Assembly (NCBI GenBank): GCA_024648655.1
Contig: JAGGDZ010000032.1
Span: forward strand, 1-7,528
Source of the DNA: Chloroflexota bacterium
Lineage (GTDB): Bacteria > Chloroflexota > Dehalococcoidia > Lucifugimonadales > JADFKI01
DNA: 7,528 nt
Direction: 5' to 3'
The translations under genes were made by a program, and so were the position numbers. Positions 1 to 5,254 of this stretch are shown here, piece after piece (position 1 is the stretch's first letter; every line of letters starts with the position of its first letter). The notes under the pieces were generated by a model that saw only the letters and a list, made by a program, of their open reading frames with translations, did no database searches and was not told where the DNA came from.

Positions 1-15
1 CAGAAGGGAGCATGA

Positions 16-369
16 ATGACGGCTGATGAACGCGATGACGACGAGCGCAAGCTTGTGCTCAAGTCACTAGGCGCAGCCCAAGCGCTGCGGCGAACCAGCG
101 AGCTGCTGGAAGACCGGACACACGCATTTGCTGAGGGAGGGATCAGCGCCAGGTCTTTCATGGAGTTCATCACACAGCACGAGGGGAGAGTCGAGGATCA
201 CGTCGGCGACGCGATCCTGCTGCGCTGGAACGCAGCACGGATGGTCCAGACAGAGAAAGAAGACAGGTGGCCGTTCAAGGGCCGACCGGCCTACTTTGAC
301 GTTTCAACACCACAGCCGCAGCAAGATGCGGCACGAGAGGACGATTTGCACGATGGCAACCCGACGTAG
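16..369 (+). CDS. Hypothetical phage protein, 117 aa
   Basis: I do not recognise this protein. It is a soluble, charged, mostly helical 117-aa product with an Asp/Glu/Arg-rich N-terminus (residues 3-12), a likely helical core (about 13-80) and a polar Gln/Asp-rich tail (about 98-117). There is no signal peptide, membrane segment or cysteine motif. The ATG at 16 is preceded by GAAGGGAG with about 5 bases of spacing, a good ribosome binding site. The reading frame of bases 3-26 ends in TGA at 24-26 and may be the tail of an upstream gene overlapping this start, but too little is visible to annotate it. The 3' end overlaps the next gene by 17 bases, so the two are probably co-transcribed and translationally coupled. 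The downstream neighbour is a putative DNA-binding protein, which suggests a place in the replication/recombination block but no specific function. Confidence 0.72.
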   Translation: MTADERDDDERKLVLKSLGAAQALRRTSELLEDRTHAFAEGGISARSFMEFITQHEGRVEDHVGDAILLRWNAARMVQTEKEDRWPFKGRPAYFDVSTPQPQQDAAREDDLHDGNPT

Positions 370-1327
370 TTCACGCTCGGAGAACGGTTCGGCGACAGCG
401 GTTCGCCCGCGACAGCGACGGCAGCAACAGCCGGCAGTCAGCGAAGAACAGTTCGATGACGATGCGCAGCAGGACGAGCAGGTTCAGGACAGCCCGCCGC
501 CGCGACGGTCGCGGTCTGAGCAAGAAGAGCCTGTGGAAGAAAAATCTCTGGTTCCTGGAGATTTTGGTTTCCAGTCCGAAGAGAATGCCCTTGCGGTTCG
601 AGAGCCTGTGACTTCGAAGATGTCGGTTCCTGAGGGGGCTGAGGAATACAAGTCGTACACGCGCGTTCGGTTCCCGGCCAATCGCCAGACGCAGTGGCAG
701 TTCCCTGTTCAGGGAGAGCCGGGCGAATACGAGGGCGCAGATGTGATTGAGGGAGTCATCATGGCGGTGTCTTACCCTCGCAATCTCAACGTCGAGAAGT
801 ACGACCCGAAGAATCCTGCGCGACCGATTTGCTCGTCTCGCGATGGGATTACCGGGTATGCAGACATGTCGCAGGCAGATCGCGCCGCTGAGCTTGGCCT
901 GAGTGCCGAACAGGCCTGCGGCCGGTCGCACTGCATTTACGCGACATTCAACGGTCATGACGGCTTCCGCTGCATGCCGCGCATGGCGCTTTGGGTGATG
1001 GAGCAAGGGTCAGAAGACCCTATCCAGGTTCCGATCCCGACGACCTACATGAAGTACTTCAACAAGTACAAGCGTGAAATGGGCGGGTTGGGCAACCTGC
1101 ATCAGGTGGTCACGGTCATCTCGACTGATGACTACGAGGACGATGAGGGCAATCATCACCCGATGTTCGATGTCTCGGCAGACGCCCCGACATTCGACAG
1201 CGATGCGCTTGAGCGGCTGACCGAAATCAAGACCGAGCTTCTTGAAGAGCTGCAGAGCGAGGGCGTGTTGCCGGAATTGCAGTGGGAGACTGCTGCTGCG
1301 AAGGCACCGCGTCGGGCTGCCTGGTAG
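353..1327 (+). CDS. Cysteine-rich phage protein, putative ssDNA-binding/zinc protein (324 aa)
   Basis: Residues 1-85 are low complexity, rich in Arg, Gln, Ser, Asp and Glu, and probably disordered. The core (about 95-260) carries Cys160 in PICSSRDGITG, then Cys189 and Cys194 (CGRSHC) and Cys207 (FRCMPR), spaced like a four-cysteine zinc site. It is followed by a PIxxPTTYMKYFNKYK segment and a beta-strand-like VVTVIST stretch. From memory, a cysteine-patterned protein with a C-S-S-x-D-G box and a 'P..s...f..Y' segment is common in replication/recombination regions of many phages and is suspected, not proven, to bind single-stranded DNA. The C-terminus (about 283-305) is a charged helix. ATG 353 is preferred: GAGAGG lies 12 bases upstream, the N-terminus then starts basic, and the overlap with the upstream gene is only 17 bases. 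The frame is open back to base 128, but that stretch is a shadow of the first gene. A strong terminator follows 18 bases after the stop. Confidence 0.85.
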   Translation: MATRRSSRSENGSATAVRPRQRRQQQPAVSEEQFDDDAQQDEQVQDSPPPRRSRSEQEEPVEEKSLVPGDFGFQSEENALAVREPVTSKMSVPEGAEEYKSYTRVRFPANRQTQWQFPVQGEPGEYEGADVIEGVIMAVSYPRNLNVEKYDPKNPARPICSSRDGITGYADMSQADRAAELGLSAEQACGRSHCIYATFNGHDGFRCMPRMALWVMEQGSEDPIQVPIPTTYMKYFNKYKREMGGLGNLHQVVTVISTDDYEDDEGNHHPMFDVSADAPTFDSDALERLTEIKTELLEELQSEGVLPELQWETAAAKAPRRAAW

Positions 1328-1344
1328 ACGGTAGTCGATCAAAG

Positions 1345-1394
1345 AGACCGTGCGACCACTGCTCCGCCAGTGGTCGCACGGTCTAGATTATTTT
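1345..1394 (+). terminator. Strong Rho-independent terminator
   Basis: Bases 1345-1361 and 1368-1384 are perfect 17-bp inverted repeats (core GACCGTGCGACCACTG) around a 6-base loop CTCCGC. They are followed by an AT-rich run ending in TTTT at 1391-1394. It sits 18 bases after the stop of the 324-aa gene and 18 bases before the next start, exactly where an operon end would lie. Because the stem is perfect, it would also form on the opposite strand, but there is no minus-strand gene to terminate and no T-run on that side. Confidence 0.9.
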
Positions 1395-1401
1395 AGGTCA
1401 C

Positions 1402-1409
1402 GAGGTGAT
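1402..1409 (+). promoter_or_regulatory. Near-perfect Shine-Dalgarno for the 59-aa gene
   Basis: GAGGTGAT matches eight consecutive bases of the ideal anti-16S complement. The GAGG core lies 6 bases before ATG 1412. It is the main evidence that the short downstream frame is a real gene. Confidence 0.7.
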
Positions 1410-1411
1410 GT

Positions 1412-1591
1412 ATGGCTCTTGTTGATTCACGCTGCTCTGTATGCGGGATAAAAGTTGAAATTCTGGACTATGTGCTCGAAGCCGCGAAATCGATTGGTCA
1501 GGGGGCCGTTTGCTACGACCATAGAAAGTTTTTCAACCACAAGGAGCTAGATAGGGTTCTTGAAAGACGGGCAGATAGCAGTAGTGATTGA
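1412..1591 (+). CDS. Small putative zinc-finger protein, 59 aa
   Basis: This short frame encodes a 59-aa protein beginning MALVDSRCSVCG. Cys8 and Cys11 form a CxxC knuckle, and Cys34 with His37 (CYDH) form a second pair 22 residues later, a plausible single C2-CH zinc site joined by a helix (residues about 14-29). The C-terminal half is a basic helix (RKFFNHKELDRVLERR) that could contact nucleic acid. Start choice rests on the GAGGTGAT ribosome binding site 6 bases upstream. It is the first gene after the terminator and lies 29 bases before the preferred start of the methyltransferase, so the two are likely co-transcribed. The specific family is not recognised. Small zinc proteins like this are common in phage early regions, often acting in transcription or DNA transactions; here the function is unknown. 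Confidence 0.75.
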   Translation: MALVDSRCSVCGIKVEILDYVLEAAKSIGQGAVCYDHRKFFNHKELDRVLERRADSSSD

Positions 1592-1606
1592 GCATAACTC
1601 GTACTC

Positions 1607-1614
1607 GTGAGGGG
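1607..1614 (+). promoter_or_regulatory. Shine-Dalgarno deciding the methyltransferase start
   Basis: GTGAGGGG ends 6 bases before ATG 1621. The alternative TTG at 1588 would add 11 residues (SITRTREGR region), has no comparable site and overlaps the end of the 59-aa gene, so ATG 1621 is preferred. Confidence 0.65.
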
Positions 1615-1620
1615 CGGTTG

Positions 1621-2469
1621 ATGCCAGGAATCATATATCAGGGAGATAACCTGCCCATCTTGCGTGACATGGATTCAGGTTCGGTGGACCTGATTTACCT
1701 CGATCCGCCGTTCAACACCGGCAGGCAGCGGGAGGATGGATCGAATTCATATTCGGACTCTTGGCCGAGCATGGATGCGTACCTGGACTTCATGCGCGAG
1801 AGGCTGGTTGAGCTGCATCGTCTTCTCCGTGAGGATGGGAGCATCTACCTGCACTGTGACTGGAGGGTCAGTCACCATCTCAGACTCATGCTTGATGAGG
1901 TCTTTGGAGAAGACAACTTCCTGAACGAGATTGCGTGGTGCTACTCGCCGACAGGCCCGTTGTCAAGAAACTTCTGGTCGAGGAAGCATGACACAATCCT
2001 GTTCTACTCTAAGTCGCCTGGCCAAAATACCTGGATTCGGCAGTACACAGAGCTGACTGACAATGATCTGAAGAGGTTCAGGCACGTTGACAGTGATGGG
2101 CGAAAATACAAGATCGTACGTGGGCACTGCCAGTACCTTGACGAACACAAGGGCAGGCAGGTGGCATCGTGGTGGGTTGATATCCCCTCACGCGGGACAG
2201 CCACTAAATCCAAAGAATGGGTCGGGTACCCAAGCCAGAAGCCCATCGCCCTGCTCAGACGCATCATTGAGGCGAGCAGCAACGCCGGCGATGTCGTTCT
2301 CGATCCGTTCTGCGGTAGCGGGGTAGCCGTGGCCGTTGCTGAGGTTCTGGGCAGGGTTGGCGTCGGAATTGAGCGGAACGACGATGTAGTGCCCATATGC
2401 AACGAGATCATGCGGGTTGCTGCGGATCGCTGGAGACTGACCTGGCCTGCTGAAGTGATTTCATCCTGA
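1621..2469 (+). CDS. Beta-class DNA amino-methyltransferase (N6-adenine or N4-cytosine), 282 aa
   Basis: This enzyme transfers a methyl group from S-adenosylmethionine to an exocyclic amino group in DNA. The catalytic motif IV DPPF (residues 28-31, in YLDPPFNTG) comes first. A target-recognition region follows (roughly 105-200), then the SQKP box (205-208) typical of this family, and the SAM-binding motif I DPFCGSG (228-234) near the C-terminus. This order defines the beta class, as in many phage and restriction-linked enzymes. The start MPGIIYQGDNLPILRDM matches the usual family beginning, supporting ATG 1621. At 282 aa it is compact but apparently complete, with both motifs intact. No restriction endonuclease lies beside it, so it is probably a solitary phage methyltransferase protecting phage DNA from host restriction. 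DPPF slightly favours adenine; the recognition sequence cannot be read from the protein. The kinase gene begins 18 bases downstream. Confidence 0.95.
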   Translation: MPGIIYQGDNLPILRDMDSGSVDLIYLDPPFNTGRQREDGSNSYSDSWPSMDAYLDFMRERLVELHRLLREDGSIYLHCDWRVSHHLRLMLDEVFGEDNFLNEIAWCYSPTGPLSRNFWSRKHDTILFYSKSPGQNTWIRQYTELTDNDLKRFRHVDSDGRKYKIVRGHCQYLDEHKGRQVASWWVDIPSRGTATKSKEWVGYPSQKPIALLRRIIEASSNAGDVVLDPFCGSGVAVAVAEVLGRVGVGIERNDDVVPICNEIMRVAADRWRLTWPAEVISS

Positions 2470-2487
2470 TTATATGGAGGTACACAG

Positions 2488-3204
2488 ATGAGTGAAACGA
2501 CCAAGCGACCGCTATTCGTGGTGATCGAAGGGCCGGACGGGTCAGGCAAGAGCAATTTTGCAGCGAAGCTTCTAGGTGAAATTCACAGGCTTGGCGAGCA
2601 AGCCGTCCTGCTGAAAACTCCGTCGGAATATTTCACTGGCAGCAACGCGCGTATGGCGATTGAGGGAGACGGCAACCCTATTCCAGAAACCTGGCCGTTC
2701 CTGTTCGCGGCAGACATGATCAACCTGTACGACGTTGACATCTCCCCCTTGTTACGGAGCGGAATCACCGTTCTTGTTGACCGCTGGCTGCCGTCAACTC
2801 TCGTGTACCAGAGGGCGATGATGCTTGAGCGAGGCTGGCCCCTGCACGATGCACGCGAAGCGGGAGATATGCTTGAGCGATATTTTGGCCTGTTCGTAAA
2901 GCGCAGTCCCGATGCAGACATTCATGTTCATGCGCCGACTGACATTCGGGTTGCGAGATTGCGTGACCGGCATGAATCCGAGCGAGATTCATCCGATGAT
3001 GATTGGTCGCCTGACTGGTTCGAGGGCCAGAAGGACGATTTTCATCGACAGGTTGGGCTGCTGTATGAGCAGCACTACTCGCGCTCTGATGCGATCACGG
3101 TGATCGGCAAGGACGGGTGGGAAGAGTCTGAGCCCAGACGAGTGGCAGCCTTGCTTGAAATCAAGTTCCCGGACTGGCTGAATGGCTCAGCCCAGCCTGC
3201 CTGA
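2488..3204 (+). CDS. Thymidylate-kinase-like deoxynucleoside monophosphate kinase, 238 aa
   Basis: Thymidylate kinases convert dTMP to dTDP in the cytoplasm for dTTP supply. The protein shows a Walker A loop GPDGSGKS (15-22), FLFAAD (71-76) aligning with the family LLFAA/LFSAN segment, and VLVDRWLPSTLVYQ (95-108) matching the DR(Y/W)xxSxxxYQ motif. An Arg-rich LID-like region RLRDRHESER (157-166) and a helix resembling family 'F...v...Y' sequence (about 178-194) follow. Length is near the bacterial norm of about 210 aa, plus a short tail. Two departures stand out: the position expected to be the thymine-contacting arginine (five residues into FAADM) is Met77, and the usual DRxPGGT motif is replaced by LLKTPSEYFTGSN (41-53). 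The substrate could therefore be a different or modified nucleotide. GGAGG at 2476-2480 lies 7 bases before ATG 2488. The gene sits between a DNA methyltransferase and a recombination exonuclease, fitting DNA-precursor supply. Confidence 0.85.
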   Translation: MSETTKRPLFVVIEGPDGSGKSNFAAKLLGEIHRLGEQAVLLKTPSEYFTGSNARMAIEGDGNPIPETWPFLFAADMINLYDVDISPLLRSGITVLVDRWLPSTLVYQRAMMLERGWPLHDAREAGDMLERYFGLFVKRSPDADIHVHAPTDIRVARLRDRHESERDSSDDDWSPDWFEGQKDDFHRQVGLLYEQHYSRSDAITVIGKDGWEESEPRRVAALLEIKFPDWLNGSAQPA

Positions 3205-3227
3205 AACCTGAAAGCGATGGTGCGCCG

Positions 3228-3959
3228 ATGTCCAGAGCAAGGATGTTTAGCGAAGAGGAAATGCCGCAAGGGTCGCCTGAGTGGTTGGACTGGCGGAAGC
3301 GCCAGGTGTGTACGGCATCCGGCGATGCGCTCAAGGCAATTGTTGGCGCACCATCGTCATTTGAGGGTGCGCCCCAGACGCATGATGATGTTCGCAATGG
3401 GGTAGAGCGTGAATGGACTGACGAGGCTGAGCAGTTTGCGTCATTTGGCCGCAGGCACGAACCGGCAGCCCTTGCGTATTTCAACGAACTGGCCGACACA
3501 GGATTGACCTATGCGCCGTGTTGCATTGAGGTTCCTGTTGTTGGAACCGACAAGACCGTTGGTGCCAGTTTGGACGGGTACGCGTGGGATGCGAAAGAGC
3601 GAACCCATCGATTTGTGGAGATCAAGTGCCCGGCCAAGCTGAAATCGTCCGGCACATGGCGAGTCTCTGACGACGGCAAAGTGCCTGACTGGTACCTCTG
3701 GCAGACGGCATTCCAGATGTATTGTCTGGAAGGATTTGGTGATTTCCAAATCGAGGGGGTGTTCTTCGTTTTTATCCCGCGAGGGCGCGGCGGCCCAGAT
3801 TATCGCGCAGTCAAGATCGACTACGAGCTGCACGAGGAGAAGATCGAGCATATCCACGACCGGCTATTTCGGTTTATTCAGGGCCAGCCGCCGCTGGAAC
3901 TGTGGCACCAGACACCAGCGGGAATCGAAGAGCGGAAGAAAAAACTGGACTCAAGCTGA
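3228..3959 (+). CDS. YqaJ-like (lambda Exo superfamily) PD-(D/E)XK exonuclease, 243 aa
   Basis: Phage enzymes of this family degrade one strand of double-stranded DNA ends to expose single strands for annealing-based recombination. The N-terminal GSPEWLDWRKRQVCTASG (15-32) is the typical YqaJ opening. GRRHEPAA (74-81) supplies Glu78. ASLDGY gives Asp116, and VEIKCPAK gives Glu131 and Lys133, the E-x-K of the PD-(D/E)XK site. Gln159 (LWQTAFQMY) matches the conserved glutamine helix. Spacing closely parallels lambda exonuclease (Asp119, Glu129, Lys131). All catalytic residues are present, so it is probably active. The ribosome binding site before ATG 3228 is weak; ATG 3243 (MFSEEEMPQGSPEW) is an alternative that keeps the whole domain. 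No RecT/Erf-type annealing partner is recognisable in the window; the cysteine-rich protein upstream or a gene outside the window could serve. The stop codon lies inside the TGACA repeat/promoter region. Confidence 0.92.
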   Translation: MSRARMFSEEEMPQGSPEWLDWRKRQVCTASGDALKAIVGAPSSFEGAPQTHDDVRNGVEREWTDEAEQFASFGRRHEPAALAYFNELADTGLTYAPCCIEVPVVGTDKTVGASLDGYAWDAKERTHRFVEIKCPAKLKSSGTWRVSDDGKVPDWYLWQTAFQMYCLEGFGDFQIEGVFFVFIPRGRGGPDYRAVKIDYELHEEKIEHIHDRLFRFIQGQPPLELWHQTPAGIEERKKKLDSS

Positions 3960-3984
3960 CAGCAGTTGACATGGGCTGACACAG
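3955..3984 (+). repeat. Three phased 10-bp TGACA direct repeats
   Basis: The units GCTGACAGCA (3955-3964), GTTGACATGG (3965-3974) and GCTGACACAG (3975-3984) share G-Y-TGACA and recur at exactly 10 bp, one helical turn. A further TGACACA lies at 4004-4010. The first unit contains the exonuclease stop codon and the second contains the promoter -35 box. The arrangement is typical of a protein-binding site (operator or activator site), but no binder is known. Confidence 0.55.
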
Positions 3985-3994
3985 GCGCTAGACT
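3966..3994 (+). promoter_or_regulatory. Candidate sigma70-type promoter
   Basis: A perfect -35 box TTGACA (3966-3971) is followed after 17 bases by TAGACT (3989-3994), which matches 4 of 6 bases of the -10 consensus. Transcription would start near 4001-4003 and drive the run of small genes beginning at 4058 with an untranslated leader of about 55 bases. It lies in the only intergenic gap close to 100 bases in length, which supports the call. The -10 is imperfect, so the promoter may depend on an activator. Confidence 0.55.
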
Positions 3995-4057
3995 TACTGG
4001 TAGTGACACAAATGCCGATGGCAACGTGAGCCAGCGGCGAAGAGAGGGAGCACTCTA

Positions 4058-4369
4058 ATGGTCACGAGCAACGGAACGAATCTGGCTCGGTCGCGAACGG
4101 CTCGGAAGTTGAGCATTGAGTTCGCGGAAGCGTGGGATGCCGCGCAGGAACCGATTCGGCGCATGAACGAAGCGAAGGCTGCGCTGAAGGATTACGTTGA
4201 GAGCAAGGGCGAATCTGATTTCACGAATCAGCACGCGTGCGTGCGATACCAGTCGCGCAACGTGTTCGATTCCAGCCGGTTCAGGAAAGAGCACCCGAAA
4301 CTCTGGGACAAGTTCCGACGCGAATCTGTTTCGATGACAGTGACGCGTGTTGCGAACGGAGGGAAGTAA
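4058..4369 (+). CDS. Conserved phage protein, 103 aa, possible recombination accessory
   Basis: The product is small, basic and mainly helical. The N-terminal half (16-50) looks like a charged helix pair (LSIEFAEAWDAAQEPIRRMNEAKAAL region). A second part has RNVFDSSRFRKEHPKLWDKF (67-86). The pattern 'fD..rfk.ehP.lw.kf' resembles small phage proteins often encoded close to YqaJ-type exonucleases, where the equivalent segment reads like 'iD.k.lk.ehPely.ky'. This resemblance is from memory and no function is established for the group. An SD sequence GAGAGGGAG ends 7 bases before ATG 4058. It is the first gene after the putative promoter, and its TAA overlaps the next ATG by one base (TAATG), indicating translational coupling. 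Location next to the exonuclease suggests, but does not show, a role in recombination or end processing. Confidence 0.82.
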   Translation: MVTSNGTNLARSRTARKLSIEFAEAWDAAQEPIRRMNEAKAALKDYVESKGESDFTNQHACVRYQSRNVFDSSRFRKEHPKLWDKFRRESVSMTVTRVANGGK

Positions 4370-4677
4370 TGCCGGCAGTCACTTCGATTGAGGGAATCGA
4401 CCCGAGACACTTCTACCAGACTCTCAGATGCGACATCTGTGACGTGGAGGAGAACGAAGAGGTCGTGAGCGACACGTGGGAGTGCCGCCAGCGCAAGGGC
4501 CATCATTTCCTTGAGTACCTGTGCCCAGACTGCGCACAGGAAGACGACGACCTGAATGACGAGTTCGCTCGGATCAGCCGGTTCGCTGCCAGCGGTTCTC
4601 TGGCGGCAGGATTCTACGGCAGGCGCATTGCGTTCCTGACTGGATTGGGCGTGAGTCCGGACTGGAAGGATGGCTAA
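4369..4677 (+). CDS. Zinc-ribbon-like protein, 102 aa
   Basis: The protein carries CDIC (Cys21, Cys24) and CPDC (Cys52, Cys55), two CxxC knuckles 27 residues apart, which is the layout of a zinc ribbon; Cys39 and His45-His46 lie between them. The rest is acidic after the ribbon (QEDDDLNDEF, 57-66) and ends in a helical segment with small residues (about 67-93). Zinc ribbons of this type bind nucleic acids or proteins, but the family is not recognised and no function is assigned. ATG 4369 is chosen because GGAGGG at 4358-4363 is correctly placed and the start overlaps the upstream stop (TAATG); the same frame extends upstream to 4237 only as a shadow of the previous gene. Its TAA is directly followed by the ATG of a 21-codon minigene. 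Confidence 0.82.
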   Translation: MPAVTSIEGIDPRHFYQTLRCDICDVEENEEVVSDTWECRQRKGHHFLEYLCPDCAQEDDDLNDEFARISRFAASGSLAAGFYGRRIAFLTGLGVSPDWKDG

Positions 4678-4743
4678 ATGGCTGAAGACAGCGACATAGA
4701 AAAGGAACTAGAGGTCATTTTGAGAGGGGGATGTACCTCATGA
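4678..4743 (+). CDS. Minigene encoding a 21-aa peptide, possible translational leader
   Basis: The frame encodes MAEDSDIEKELEVILRGGCT plus a final Ser. ATG 4678 is immediately after the upstream TAA, and AAGGA (4666-4670) lies 7 bases before it, so initiation is likely. The stop TGA shares an ATGA with the start of the 37-aa gene at 4740. The peptide is acidic with a short helix and no recognisable domain. The arrangement suggests a real small gene or a leader whose translation delivers ribosomes to the next start. It is short, so chance cannot be excluded. Confidence 0.45.
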   Translation: MAEDSDIEKELEVILRGGCTS

Positions 4744-4853
4744 GATTGCTCGACGGCGAGGAAGATGATGAGAAGCGGAAGCTGCTGATGGATGAATTGA
4801 AAGACCTCAAGGAGCGTCGCTTTCGGGTGCTCGATTGCTTCTATGAGAAGTAG
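4740..4853 (+). CDS. Small charged helical protein, 37 aa
   Basis: The product is a 37-aa, highly charged, probably single-helix protein (DGEEDDEKRKLLMDELKDLK), with one cysteine near the end (Cys33) and aromatic FYEK at the C-terminus. The likely start ATG 4740 overlaps the preceding stop as ATGA. GAGAGGGGG at 4722-4730 ends 9 bases upstream. An in-frame ATG at 4731 (adding MYL) sits too close to that site but cannot be excluded. The heptad-like leucine spacing could support dimerisation. No homology is recognised and function is unknown. The next gene begins 29 bases further on with its own strong ribosome binding site. Confidence 0.6.
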   Translation: MRLLDGEEDDEKRKLLMDELKDLKERRFRVLDCFYEK

Positions 4854-4867
4854 ACAAAGCGCAGATG

Positions 4868-4875
4868 AAAGGAGA
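4868..4875 (+). promoter_or_regulatory. Shine-Dalgarno deciding the start at 4883
   Basis: AAAGGAGA places GGAG 8 bases before ATG 4883. It lies inside the codons that would follow an alternative upstream ATG at 4865, so the longer form is unlikely. Confidence 0.65.
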
Positions 4876-4882
4876 CATCAGA

Positions 4883-5245
4883 ATGAGTGATGACACAGTG
4901 AGCGTACGGCAAGAGTACGCAGGGGTACAGACTTTCGAAATCGGTGTGCCGATGCTTGATGCGATGCGGTCGCTGAAGGAATCAGTCGTGAACTGCGACC
5001 TTGATGACGACTGCAAGGCAATCTTCGCGATCTGGTACGCATCGGTCAAGATATCTGAGGCGTTTTTGGAAGCCCTTGCGCCGCCGCCCAGCGAGGGCGA
5101 TTGCGATACCGGGAGCGACATGCTTGCGCACAATCTTTGGAGAGAGCTTGATGCGACTCAGGCTTGCATCGAGACGTTTGCCAATGAGGCAGACCGGCGC
5201 TGGAGGGAAAAGGTCGATCTGTCTCTCGTGTCAGATGAAGATTAG
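4883..5245 (+). CDS. Hypothetical phage protein, 120 aa
   Basis: I do not recognise this acidic protein. It begins MSDDTVSVRQEYAGVQTFEI, continues with a probable helical body (about residues 22-65, including CDLDDDCKAIFAIWYASVKI), a short proline stretch (APPPSE) and a second helical part rich in Trp, Arg and acidic residues. Four cysteines are present but not in a zinc-like pattern. There is no signal peptide or membrane segment, so it is presumably cytoplasmic. The start at 4883 is set by AAAGGAGA 8 bases upstream. The stop TAG at 5243-5245 is part of the AGGAG ribosome binding site of the following HTH gene, so the two are closely coupled. No function is assigned. Confidence 0.78.
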   Translation: MSDDTVSVRQEYAGVQTFEIGVPMLDAMRSLKESVVNCDLDDDCKAIFAIWYASVKISEAFLEALAPPPSEGDCDTGSDMLAHNLWRELDATQACIETFANEADRRWREKVDLSLVSDED

Positions 5246-5254
5246 GAGTTTTCT

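Noticed and set aside
128..352. Extended N-terminus of the cysteine-rich protein in the same frame
   Set aside because: The extension is Ser/Arg-rich, would overlap almost the whole first gene and lacks a ribosome binding site; ATG 353 is a better start.
371..1006. Long minus-strand open frame (211 aa) opposite the cysteine-rich gene
   Set aside because: It is Arg-rich with no domain, has no ribosome binding site and lies fully inside a well-supported + strand gene; it is a mirror shadow of that gene.
1588..1620. TTG start adding 11 residues to the beta-class methyltransferase
   Set aside because: ATG 1621 has a well-spaced GAGGGG site and gives the usual family N-terminus.
2004..2555. Minus-strand open frame of 183 aa opposite the methyltransferase and the start of the kinase
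   Set aside because: It covers the motif-bearing 3' part of the methyltransferase gene and the following start, shows no recognisable domain, and all other genes are on the + strand.
1621..3959. Restriction-modification pair formed by the methyltransferase and the PD-(D/E)XK nuclease
   Set aside because: The nuclease has the YqaJ/lambda-exonuclease motif set rather than restriction-enzyme features, and a kinase gene separates the two.
3955..3984. CRISPR-like or iteron replication origin reading of the TGACA repeats
   Set aside because: The units are only 10 bp with no spacers, and there is no AT-rich unwinding region or initiator gene beside them; a promoter operator fits better.
4012..4029. 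Five-codon frame MPMAT in the leader after the putative promoter
   Set aside because: There is no ribosome binding site before it and a frame this short is expected by chance.
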